Source: a bacterium UBP9_UBA1432 (lineage in GTDB: Bacteria; Vulcanimicrobiota; Xenobia; Xenobiales; Xenobiaceae). From it: a DNA stretch of 7,202 nucleotides. Of the stretch, positions 1 through 5,840 are shown one piece after another. Each line of letters starts with the position of its first letter. Positions within the stretch are counted from its first letter, which is position 1. The notes beneath the pieces were generated by a model. That model did no database searches. It had not been told where the DNA came from and saw nothing but the letters and a program-made list of their open reading frames with translations. Both the position numbers and the translations under genes were made by a program. The stretch spans positions 4,128 to 11,329 of the forward strand of contig DCTU01000244.1 in the NCBI GenBank assembly GCA_002329445.1, written 5' to 3'.

Positions 1-258
1 CGACCGAGGGGACGGGTGGTGCTGAAGTCGACCGTGGCGGGGGCGGTCAGCGTGGATTTGTCCGGCTTGGTGGTGCGTGAGCTGACCCTGACCGGTTCGC
101 GTTGTGGGCCCTTCCCGCCGGCCCTGCGTGCCCTGGCAGCGGGTCGGGTTCACGTGGAGCCGCTGATTCAGTCGATCTTCCCCCTCTCCCAGGCCCTGGA
201 GGCCTTCTCGGAGGCCGGTCGGCGAGGCGCCCTCAAGGTGCTGATCCGCCCCCGATGA
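1..258 (+). CDS. Zinc-type medium-chain alcohol dehydrogenase, C-terminal fragment
   Basis: The frame is open from base 1, so the gene begins left of the window and only its last 85 residues are visible. The fragment has the typical end of the medium-chain dehydrogenase/reductase superfamily: a VLKSTVAG strand near the end of the Rossmann domain, a VRELTLTGSRCGPF stretch that returns to the catalytic domain, and a closing pattern of FPLSQALEAF followed by GALKVLI. Members are usually 320-360 residues, so about three quarters is missing, including the zinc ligands and the glycine-rich NAD(P) loop. The substrate therefore cannot be named, and the reaction is assumed to be NAD(P)-dependent alcohol/aldehyde oxidoreduction in the cytoplasm. 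The GTG at 16 is an internal valine, not a start. The TGA stop (256-258) overlaps the ATG of the next gene in an ATGA arrangement, indicating a shared transcript. Family assignment is fairly sure; function within the family is open. Confidence 0.8.
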   Translation, partial: RPRGRVVLKSTVAGAVSVDLSGLVVRELTLTGSRCGPFPPALRALAAGRVHVEPLIQSIFPLSQALEAFSEAGRRGALKVLIRPR

Positions 259-839
259 GCCGATCCCGGCGCGGCGAGGTGGCCCTGGAGGCGGCCCGCC
301 TGCTGTACGCCCGCGAGCACAAGGAATACTTCCACGCCAAGCGGGAGGCGGCTCGGCGGCTGGGAACCCGGGAACTGCCCACCAACCGGGAGATCCACGA
401 GGAGCTGATCCGTCTGTCCGAGTCCCTGGGGGGAAACGACCGCCTGGCTCGCCTGCAGGCCATGCGCCGGATCGCCCTGGAACACATGCGGCGACTGGAG
501 GCGCATGAGCCCCGCCTGGTCGGCTCGGTCCTGACGGGCAGCATCCGGCAAGGCTCCGACATCGACATCCACCTCTACACCGACGATCCGTTGGGGGTTT
601 TCGACGCCCTGGATCAGGCCGATCTGGTCTTCGAGGTCGAGACGGCTCGCGCTCGCAAGCGCGGCGAGGAGGTGGAATTCCTGCACGTCCTGGTGCTGGA
701 CCCTCGCGGGCACACCTTGGAGTTGACCGTGCTTCCCCCAGCCAGGCTCCACGATCGGCCCCGCTCGGGAGCCGCCGACAGCCGGCAGGGGCGGGCGGAT
801 TGCCAGGAGGTGGCCCGATTGCCGGGGGTCAGTCCTTGA
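255..839 (+). CDS. Nucleotidyltransferase-fold (Pol beta-like) domain protein
   Basis: This 194-residue protein has the hallmark of the minimal nucleotidyltransferase superfamily at residues 90-106: GSVLTGSIRQGSDIDIH. It combines the GS dipeptide with the metal-binding acidic pair D102 and D104. A plausible third carboxylate is E156 in the following strand LELTV. The N-terminal half is helical and basic (EHKEYFHAKREAARRLG, then PTNREIHEEL), a layout I recall from uncharacterised bacterial nucleotidyltransferase-domain proteins of about 200 residues. The family transfers NMP groups to proteins, RNA or small molecules, but the acceptor here is unknown. The ATG at 255 was chosen because it overlaps the upstream stop as ATGA; an open frame extends back to 102 but reads through the dehydrogenase. 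No strong ribosome binding site is visible, so coupling is likely. There is no HEPN or antitoxin partner beside it, which argues against a MNT/HEPN toxin pair. The last 25 residues look less conserved. The 3' end overlaps the opposite-strand methyltransferase by 11 bp. Confidence 0.75.
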   Translation: MSRSRRGEVALEAARLLYAREHKEYFHAKREAARRLGTRELPTNREIHEELIRLSESLGGNDRLARLQAMRRIALEHMRRLEAHEPRLVGSVLTGSIRQGSDIDIHLYTDDPLGVFDALDQADLVFEVETARARKRGEEVEFLHVLVLDPRGHTLELTVLPPARLHDRPRSGAADSRQGRADCQEVARLPGVSP

Positions 840-1755
840 GAAGGTGCCAGCAGCGGTGGGGGCGGTGCCCTGAATAGTCCACAGGGATTGTCTGGTCGGT
901 GATCTCCTCGAGGTGGACTCCGCGCGGCGGGGTCCAGTCCAGCTCGAAGCGCCGGTGGTTGGTGCTGAAGAAGAGTTCGCCTCCGCGGGCCAGGAGGTCC
1001 AGGACCCGGGCCAGCAGGAGGGGGTGGTCGCGGCCCAGGTCCAGCGTCTCGTCCATCCGCTTGGAGTTGCTGAAGGTCGGCGGGTCGCAGACCACCAGGT
1101 CGTAGCAGAGCCCTTCACGGGCTGCTCGGGGAAGCCAGGACAGGATGTCGGCCTGCACCAGGCGGTGGGCGGAGCCGGTCAGGCCGTTGAGACGGAGGTT
1201 GCGCTCGGTCCAGTCCAGGTAGGGGGCCGAGAGGTCCACCGAGGTGGTCTCCAAGGCTCCTCCCGCGCCCGCGTGCACCGTGAAACTGCCCGTGTAGCAG
1301 AAGAGGTTCAGGAAGCGCCTGCCTCGCGCCAGAGAGCCGACCCGGGCCCGAGTCTGCCGGTGGTCCAGGAAGAGCCCGGTGTCGTGGTAGTCCGAGAGGT
1401 TGACCAGGAACTTCAGCCCCTGCTCCTGGACCGTGATCTCGGCCCGCTCCTCGGCTGCCTTGCGGTACTGACCTCCGGGACGTCGATCCTTGAGGAAGAG
1501 CTGTTCCGGCCGCAGACCCAGACCCTCCAGCACCTCCAGGCGGACCTGGGCCAGCCACTCCTGGCGGGCCAGGGGGGTCTCGTCGCGGCGGCGCATGGCC
1601 GCCCAGGCCACGGCGTTGCCCTCGTACAGGTCGACGGTGAGGGGGTGCTCGGGGATGTCCCCGTCGTAGACCCGAAAACAGGTGATCCCCTCGCGGCGAG
1701 CCCACTTGCGCAGGTGCCGGAGGTTCTTGCCGAGGCGGTTGGCCAGCATGCCCAT
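829..1755 (-). CDS. rlmK: Stand-alone RlmK-like 23S rRNA (guanine-N7) methyltransferase
   Basis: This 308-residue class I SAM-dependent methyltransferase resembles the C-terminal (RlmK) half of the E. coli RlmKL fusion, which makes m7G2069 in 23S rRNA. The N-terminus ANRLGKNLRHLRKWARREGI and the nearby RVYDGDIPEH are typical of that half. In order, there is a VNLSDYHDTGLFLDHRQTR segment (118-136), SAM motif I FLNLFCYTGSFTVHA (148-162), the ribose-binding acidic strand SVDLS with D174, QADILSWL (201-208, D203), and the catalytic-region motif CDPPTFSNSKRM (223-234). The length of about 310 residues equals the RlmK half alone; no THUMP or RlmL part is present, and no PUA domain as in RlmI. Two starts are possible, at 1755 and at 1749 (third residue). 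The second matches the usual M-x-ANRL beginning better. No clear Shine-Dalgarno sequence precedes either, and a small GGGC/GCCC hairpin sits just upstream. The gene is divergent from the C11 peptidase. Another COG1092 methyltransferase specificity is the main alternative. Confidence 0.87.
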   Translation of the reverse strand: MGMLANRLGKNLRHLRKWARREGITCFRVYDGDIPEHPLTVDLYEGNAVAWAAMRRRDETPLARQEWLAQVRLEVLEGLGLRPEQLFLKDRRPGGQYRKAAEERAEITVQEQGLKFLVNLSDYHDTGLFLDHRQTRARVGSLARGRRFLNLFCYTGSFTVHAGAGGALETTSVDLSAPYLDWTERNLRLNGLTGSAHRLVQADILSWLPRAAREGLCYDLVVCDPPTFSNSKRMDETLDLGRDHPLLLARVLDLLARGGELFFSTNHRRFELDWTPPRGVHLEEITDQTIPVDYSGHRPHRCWHLLKD

Positions 1756-1864
1756 GGGGCGGGCAATTCTGCCCCAGGGCTCCCGGGGCCTTTCGACCGG
1801 ATTCTAACAAGCCGGTCAACTCTTCAGAGGGGGGGATGGGCCAGGATGGACCTGGAGGATGTTG
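1756..1864. promoter_or_regulatory. Divergent intergenic region with an inverted repeat
   Basis: This region must hold promoters for both the leftward methyltransferase and the rightward C11 peptidase. Near its centre is an inverted repeat, GACCGG at 1795-1800 and CCGGTC at 1812-1817, separated by 11 bp with an AT-richer core (ATTCTAACAAG). On the minus strand a possible -35 element TTGACC (1819-1814) lies 17 bp from a weak -10-like TCGAAA (1796-1791), so the repeat would overlap that promoter as an operator could. The -10 match is only three of six, so this is tentative. A second small inverted repeat, GGGGC at 1756-1760 and GCCCC at 1771-1775, lies in the methyltransferase leader directly before its ATG. 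I see no good sigma-70 match for the plus strand. Confidence 0.3.
1854..1858 (+). promoter_or_regulatory. Ribosome binding site deciding the C11 peptidase start
   Basis: GGAGG at 1854-1858 directly abuts an in-frame ATG at 1859 (zero spacing) but lies six bases before a second in-frame ATG at 1865. Normal Shine-Dalgarno spacing is about 5-9 bases, so the second ATG is the better start. The difference is two residues (Met-Leu). Confidence 0.75.
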
Positions 1865-3169
1865 ATGACTTCGCCCATCGGACCCAGCCTGCCCAAGACG
1901 CCTGCTGCTCCTCCTCGCGAGTGGACAGCTCTCTTCTACCTGGACGGCAACGCCTCGGACATCGAGCGGGACGTCTTCCACGGCTTCCTGAGCCTGGAGG
2001 AGGTCGCCGACCGCCCCGAGATCGCCATGGTGGCCGAGTTGGGACGCATCCCCGAGCCGCCGCGCTCGGGCGCCTCCGACGAGCCGGTGCCCCCCAACGA
2101 CTACCGCGAGCGCTGGGAGAGCGTGCGCCGCTACGAGGTGGCCAAGGGAGCGCCCTCGTCCTGGCCTCGGCGGGTCTCCACCTCGGTGGTCCAGCATGAC
2201 GGCAAGATCGACTCCCGGCTGGTGGCGGATCACGGCCCCCAGGACATGAGCAACCCGGCTCGGCTGGAGGATTTCCTGGTCTGGGGCATCCGGAACTATC
2301 CCTCGGAACACTACATGGTGGTCTTGAGCAATCACGGGGGAGGTTTCCTGGGGATCCTCTCGGATGACCGCAGCCGCAAGACCATGACTGTGGCCGAGGT
2401 GGACCGGGTGATGGAACGCGTCCAGGAGCAGACGGGCGTGAAGCCGGACCTGCTGGTCATGGACGCCTGCCTGATGGCGCAGGCCGAGGTGGCCGGTCAG
2501 GTCGGGCAGGGCGCCACCTGGTACGTGGCCTCCCAGGAGTACAACTTCGACTCCTATCCCATGCAGCGGACCCTGGAGAGGGCCTCCAAGAACTGGGATC
2601 AGGGAAAACCCGTCTCACCGGAGGACATGGGCGACTTCCTGGTCTCGGAGTGCAGCCAGTTGGGCAACACCTTCCCGACGGCCTCCCTGTTGGATCTGCG
2701 CCGGATGCCGGAGTGCACCGGAGCGGTCAAGAAGCTGGCTGACGCCCTGCTGGCCACCCCGACCGACCGCCAGGTGATCCGCAAGCTGATCGCCAAGACG
2801 CCGGGCTTCGCCGAGGGCAACCAGAAGGTCAAGCCCTACTCGGATTATCGCGACCTGGGGGCCTTCGCCCGGCTGCTGGCCACGAGTCCCAAGGTGCAGG
2901 ACGCGGGCCTGAAAGAGGCCGCCGAGGAGGTCCTGGGGGTCCTGGAGGGGGGCATGGTCCGCTCCAACGCCTACACCTCCCGTCGGGATGGCGAGTTGAG
3001 CGGGATGAGCATCTACCTGCCGCTGACCGGCTTCGACTACAGCGCTCGGGGTCTGCACTTCCCCAACCACACGGACCCACGGACGTATGAAGAGACCTAC
3101 CGGGCGCTGGAGTTCGTCCAGCAGACCGGTTGGGACCGGGTCGTCGAGCACTTCGCCGAGAAGGCCTGA
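1865..3169 (+). CDS. Clostripain-family (C11) cysteine peptidase
   Basis: This 434-residue protein carries the peptidase C11 signatures in order. An N-terminal strand WTALFYLDGNASD (20-32) matches the family pattern W-x-x-x-x-YLxxDN. Catalytic His157 lies in the VVLSNHGGGF motif and catalytic Cys202 in LLVMDACLMAQ. SDYRDLGAF (326-334) and SGMSIYLPL (379-387) are conserved late elements, and an aromatic ending EFVQQTGWD follows. C11 enzymes are caspase-fold (clan CD) proteases, generally cleaving after Arg or Lys and often self-activating by internal cleavage. Several basic sites, such as RRY and RRV at 88-103, could serve, but this is inference. Unlike many relatives it has no signal peptide or lipobox: the N-terminus is a short proline-rich stretch (residues 1-18), so a cytoplasmic location or non-classical export is implied. 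The start was chosen from Shine-Dalgarno spacing. Its 3' end converges on the GGDEF-EAL gene with 7 bp between. The substrate is unknown. Confidence 0.85.
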   Translation: MTSPIGPSLPKTPAAPPREWTALFYLDGNASDIERDVFHGFLSLEEVADRPEIAMVAELGRIPEPPRSGASDEPVPPNDYRERWESVRRYEVAKGAPSSWPRRVSTSVVQHDGKIDSRLVADHGPQDMSNPARLEDFLVWGIRNYPSEHYMVVLSNHGGGFLGILSDDRSRKTMTVAEVDRVMERVQEQTGVKPDLLVMDACLMAQAEVAGQVGQGATWYVASQEYNFDSYPMQRTLERASKNWDQGKPVSPEDMGDFLVSECSQLGNTFPTASLLDLRRMPECTGAVKKLADALLATPTDRQVIRKLIAKTPGFAEGNQKVKPYSDYRDLGAFARLLATSPKVQDAGLKEAAEEVLGVLEGGMVRSNAYTSRRDGELSGMSIYLPLTGFDYSARGLHFPNHTDPRTYEETYRALEFVQQTGWDRVVEHFAEKA

Positions 3170-3176
3170 GCCGGGA

Positions 3177-5249
3177 TCAGGACGAGCGCGAAGCGGTCAG
3201 GTTCTCCTCCAGGAGCGCCGTGGCCCGGTCGGCGTCGACGGGGCGCGAGAAGAGGTAGCCCTGCATCGAGTCCACCTCCAGGGTCCGCAGCAGGTTGGCC
3301 TGCTCGCGGGTCTCGACGCCGGTGGCGATGGTCCTCAGCCCCAGATGCCGGGCCATCGTGACCATCAGACGCGCGGTCTCCCAGGCATCTTCGTCTGTTT
3401 CCAGTTGCTGGACGAAGGATCGGTCGATCTGCAGATACTCGATGGGAAGCCGGTGAAGGTGGCTCAGTGACGAGTAGCCTGTGCCGAAGCCGTCCAGGCC
3501 CAGGCGAAGGCCCATGTCGCGCAGAGCCCGCAAGGTCTCCAGGGTCGATTCCAGATTCTGGACCAGCAGGTCTTCGGTGATGTCGAGCCGCAAGAGGGTG
3601 GGATCCAGGTGGGTCTCCTTGAGGATCCGGGCCACCGAGGCGACCAGATCCGGTTCGGCGATCTGACGCGCGGAGAGGTTGACGTTGAGGGTGAGCCGGC
3701 CCAGGGCGGGGTGCATCTCGTGCCAGCGATGGGCCTGTTCGGCTGCCGCGCGCAACACCCAGGCTCCCACCGGGACGATCAGGCCGGTCTGCTCGCAGAT
3801 GGGCAGGAACTGGGCCGGGTGGACCATCCCGCGGTGGGGGTGGCGCCAGCGGATCAGGGCCTCGAAGCCCTCCAGGCTTTCGTCGGCAGCCGAGACGATG
3901 GATTGATAGAATGCCGCGAACTCCTGACGATCCACCGCCTGGCGCAGGTCGGACTCCAGCCGCAGCCTCTCTTCGGCCTGCAACTGCATCTTGCGATCGA
4001 ACATCTCGGGGCGGTCGCCACCCTGGCTGCGGGCCTGGGCCAGGGCCGTGTTGGCGTCGCGCAGCAGGTGCTCGGGCCGGTCGTATCCGGTCTTGGAAAC
4101 GGCGATGCCGATGCTGGCGGTGATCCGGCAGTGCTGGTCGGCCACCCGGATCGGGTCGCGCAGGGTCATGGCGATGCGGTTGGCCACCCGGATGGCGTCG
4201 CTGATATGGCGGATGTCGTCCAGCAGGACCCCGAAGCGGGCTCCCTCCAGTCGGGCCACGGTGTCCGAGGCCCGACTGGCCAGTTGCAGGCGGCGGCCCA
4301 CGTGGGCCAGTAGACGGTTGCCCTCGGACTGCCCCAGGCTGGCCGCCAGCAGGTCGAACTGGTCGATGGCCACCACCAGGACCGCAAACTGGCTGTCCAT
4401 CTTGCGGTTCACCCGGGCCAGCGAACGTTCCAGGACATCGTGCAGGAGCTGGCGCCCGGGAAGCCCCGTGGCGTTGTCATACATCTGGGAGGTGGTGATG
4501 TCCGCCAGGGAACCCGCCATCCGATAGGCCTGGCCTGACTCGTCGCGGACGGCCAGCCCCCGGGCCAGGACCCAGCGATAGGTGCCGTCCTCGTGGACGA
4601 CCCGGTGTTGCGACTCGAAGTGGGGGAGAAGACCCCGAAGGTGCTCCTGGATGTCGCCCATCACCCGCTCGCGATCCTCGACGTGGATGCGGTCCAGCCA
4701 CTCGCGAGGGGAGGCGCCGACGGCGTCCTCCTCGGCTCCCAGGATGTGTTTGAAGCGGGGAGAGTAATAGACCCGGCCATTGCGCAGGTCCCAGTCCCAC
4801 AGCCCTTCGTTTGCGCCGCGAACGGCCAGGGCGTAGCGTTCCTCGCTCTCGCGCAACTGGCGGTCCATCCGGCGCAGGTGCATGTGGGTGCGCAGGCGGG
4901 CGATGGCCACCGGGACGTCGACCGGCTTGGTGATGTAGTCGTTGGCCCCCAGCTCCATGGCGTCGACCACGTCCGAGCTCTCGTTCTTGGCCGTGGCCAT
5001 GATGACCGGCAGCTCGGTCAGGGTGTACCTCTCGCGCAGCAGGCGAAGAAGCTCCAGGCCACCCATCCCGGGCATGATGATGTCCAGCAGGACCAGGTCG
5101 AACTCCTCGTTGGAGATCCTCTCCAGGGCTTCTTCGCACGAGGGGACGGAGGTTGGAAGGAATCCGTTGTCCTCCAGGTAGTGGACCATCAGCAATCGGT
5201 TGACGCCCTGATCGTCCACTACCAGGATCCGGCCGGGGTCGGAGTTCAA
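3177..5249 (-). CDS. FimX-like REC-PAS-GGDEF-EAL regulator with degenerate catalytic motifs
   Basis: The 690-residue protein has four modules. The receiver domain (about 6-125) has D12/D13, phosphoacceptor D56 in LVLLDIIMPGMGG, T86 and K108, so phosphorylation looks possible. A PAS_3-type sensor follows (about 137-252, WDWDLRNGRVYYSP and DGTYRWVLARG). The GGDEF domain (about 258-420) begins NATGLPGR, but its signature is EGARF (335-339), and the usual FK and GD positions are FD (298-299) and GN (310-311), so cyclase activity is unlikely. The RxxD inhibitory-site pattern survives at R326-D329. The EAL domain (about 430-685) keeps E463 in EAL, N524, E559, D586, D609 and E646, but the second Asp of DDFGTG is G587, the catalytic Lys of YLKIDRSF is Q607, and the first Glu of AEGVE is T643. 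Phosphodiesterase activity is therefore doubtful too. A c-di-GMP receptor role like FimX or LapD is inferred. It is cytoplasmic, with no membrane segments. The TTG start follows GGAGG; an open frame continues to 5804 but lacks coding character. Confidence 0.88.
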   Translation of the reverse strand: MNSDPGRILVVDDQGVNRLLMVHYLEDNGFLPTSVPSCEEALERISNEEFDLVLLDIIMPGMGGLELLRLLRERYTLTELPVIMATAKNESSDVVDAMELGANDYITKPVDVPVAIARLRTHMHLRRMDRQLRESEERYALAVRGANEGLWDWDLRNGRVYYSPRFKHILGAEEDAVGASPREWLDRIHVEDRERVMGDIQEHLRGLLPHFESQHRVVHEDGTYRWVLARGLAVRDESGQAYRMAGSLADITTSQMYDNATGLPGRQLLHDVLERSLARVNRKMDSQFAVLVVAIDQFDLLAASLGQSEGNRLLAHVGRRLQLASRASDTVARLEGARFGVLLDDIRHISDAIRVANRIAMTLRDPIRVADQHCRITASIGIAVSKTGYDRPEHLLRDANTALAQARSQGGDRPEMFDRKMQLQAEERLRLESDLRQAVDRQEFAAFYQSIVSAADESLEGFEALIRWRHPHRGMVHPAQFLPICEQTGLIVPVGAWVLRAAAEQAHRWHEMHPALGRLTLNVNLSARQIAEPDLVASVARILKETHLDPTLLRLDITEDLLVQNLESTLETLRALRDMGLRLGLDGFGTGYSSLSHLHRLPIEYLQIDRSFVQQLETDEDAWETARLMVTMARHLGLRTIATGVETREQANLLRTLEVDSMQGYLFSRPVDADRATALLEENLTASRSS

Positions 5250-5257
5250 GTTCCCAT

Positions 5258-5262
5258 CCTCC
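5258..5262 (-). promoter_or_regulatory. Ribosome binding site supporting a TTG start
   Basis: On the minus strand GGAGG (5262-5258) lies eight bases before the TTG at 5249-5247, which begins a protein reading MNSDPGRILVVDD. This is the expected few-residue lead into the first strand of a receiver domain. The next downstream in-frame ATG would delete the acidic pocket, and upstream candidates add a long Arg/Pro-rich segment without recognisable fold. Confidence 0.7.
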
Positions 5263-5271
5263 GCAGACCAA

Positions 5272-5293
5272 CTCGGGTTCCCGAGATCTCGGG
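5272..5293. repeat. Three alternating CTCGGG half-sites (operator-like)
   Basis: CTCGGG at 5272-5277 is followed by its inverse CCCGAG at 5280-5285 and by CTCGGG again at 5288-5293. Neighbouring sites form two overlapping palindromes, of which CCCGAGATCTCGGG (5280-5293) is a perfect 14-mer. The block sits 23-44 bp before the TTG start of the regulator, so it could be an operator or an mRNA structure near the ribosome binding site. The repeat is directly visible; the role is inference. Confidence 0.45.
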
Positions 5294-5420
5294 GCAAGGG
5301 GACGGCGTGCAGGCCTCGTTCAGGTCTCCCCTCCCTGGATGCCAGCCGGCGCCTCTTCCCCACCTGGGGCTGAATACGCCGGAGGAGGCGAGGCTCCCTG
5401 CCGGGGAGCGGGATGGTGCG

Positions 5421-5471
5421 GACCTGATCTGGATCATCCTCCTGAGACGGGAGGAACGCTACAATCAGGTC
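5421..5471 (-). repeat. Nested inverted repeat in the regulator leader
   Basis: Perfect 8-bp outer arms GACCTGAT (5421-5428) and ATCAGGTC (5464-5471) enclose a second inverted repeat TCCTCC (5437-5442) and GGAGGA (5450-5455). The unpaired stretches between outer and inner stems are each exactly 8 nt, and the apical loop is 7 nt. As RNA this gives a long hairpin with a symmetric 8 x 8 internal loop. It lies 172-222 nt upstream of the regulator's start codon. It contains an AGGAGG that would be paired with CCTCC. It resembles no riboswitch consensus I know. Confidence 0.45.
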
Positions 5472-5547
5472 AAAGAGGACGCGTGGGCGAACAAACAAAG
5501 CCAACTTGGCGGCCCGTCCGGGGCGTGAAACCTCCGGCGGCCACCCA

Positions 5548-5570
5548 TCGACACAACGGAACTGTGTCGA
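5548..5570. repeat. 8-bp inverted repeat TCGACACA / TGTGTCGA
   Basis: TCGACACA (5548-5555) and TGTGTCGA (5563-5570) are perfect inverted copies with a 7-base spacer ACGGAAC. There is no T-run on either side, so a factor-independent terminator is unlikely. A regulator-binding site or the first of two tandem RNA hairpins (with 5589-5619) are the alternatives. Confidence 0.45.
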
Positions 5571-5588
5571 CCCCGCGGCCTCTTTACC

Positions 5589-5619
5589 AACGCCCTCGGC
5601 TCTCGCAACCGGGGGCGTT
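5589..5619 (+). repeat. Hairpin AACGCCCTCGG / CCGGGGGCGTT
   Basis: On the plus strand an 11-bp stem forms between 5589-5599 and 5609-5619 with a 9-base loop (CTCTCGCAA) and one U-G wobble (5596 with 5612). On the minus strand the same position is a C-A mismatch, so the structure favours plus-strand RNA. No clear T-tract follows. It lies 18 bp from the 5548-5570 repeat. Confidence 0.4.
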
Positions 5620-5808
5620 CTGCATTCCGGGTTCTTGATCTCGGGCCAGCCGATGCCCCCCGGCTCTGGGGATGGCCCCTGCGGGTCGCCTGCAGGAATC
5701 CCATGATGTCGGCCCCGGGGGCAATGGCTCTTTCGAAGGGGCGGTGGGGTATGTCTTGAACCGGAAGCGCGGCCGGGCACCACGGGGCGTCCGACTCGCC
5801 GCACGTCG

Positions 5809-5840
5809 ATCCGTGGGCCCGGATGGCCGTGGCGGACGGC
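5809..5840 (-). terminator. Two adjacent hairpins after the membrane-protein stop (weak terminator candidate)
   Basis: Reading leftward, 12 bases after the TAG at 5853, GCCGT-CCGCC-ACGGC (5840-5826) is followed one base later by ATCCG-GGCCCA-CGGAT (5824-5809). Each is a 5-bp perfect stem. There is no U-tract, so a canonical intrinsic terminator is not present. The position suggests a transcript-end or RNA-stabilising structure at best. Confidence 0.25.

Noticed and set aside
168..1118. A 316-codon minus-strand open frame over the nucleotidyltransferase.
   Set aside because: It overlaps two genes with recognisable motifs and has none of its own.
255..1755. An operon joining the nucleotidyltransferase and the methyltransferase.
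   Set aside because: The genes are on opposite strands and converge.
913..2199. A 428-codon plus-strand open frame.
   Set aside because: It is antisense to the methyltransferase and out of frame with the peptidase; long spurious frames are expected at this GC content.
1115..2335. A 406-codon minus-strand open frame.
   Set aside because: It runs antisense through the C11 peptidase and out of frame through the methyltransferase, both with clear family motifs; its translation is Gly/Pro/Arg-rich.
5487..5504. A sigma-54-like promoter on the minus strand (TTGGC ... TTCGC).
   Set aside because: The GG and GC doublets are 12 bases apart instead of the required 10.
5450..5580. A c-di-GMP (GEMM) riboswitch upstream of the regulator.
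   Set aside because: An AAAGCC string exists on the plus strand, but the conserved GEMM blocks and the GAAA-type tetraloop arrangement are absent on both strands, and the string is on the wrong strand for the gene.
5250..5804. A 185-residue N-terminal extension of the REC-PAS-GGDEF-EAL protein, in the same open frame.
   Set aside because: The extension is Arg/Pro/Gly-rich, matches no domain and spans several inverted repeats; a TTG with well-spaced GGAGG at 5249 gives a normal receiver-domain N-terminus.
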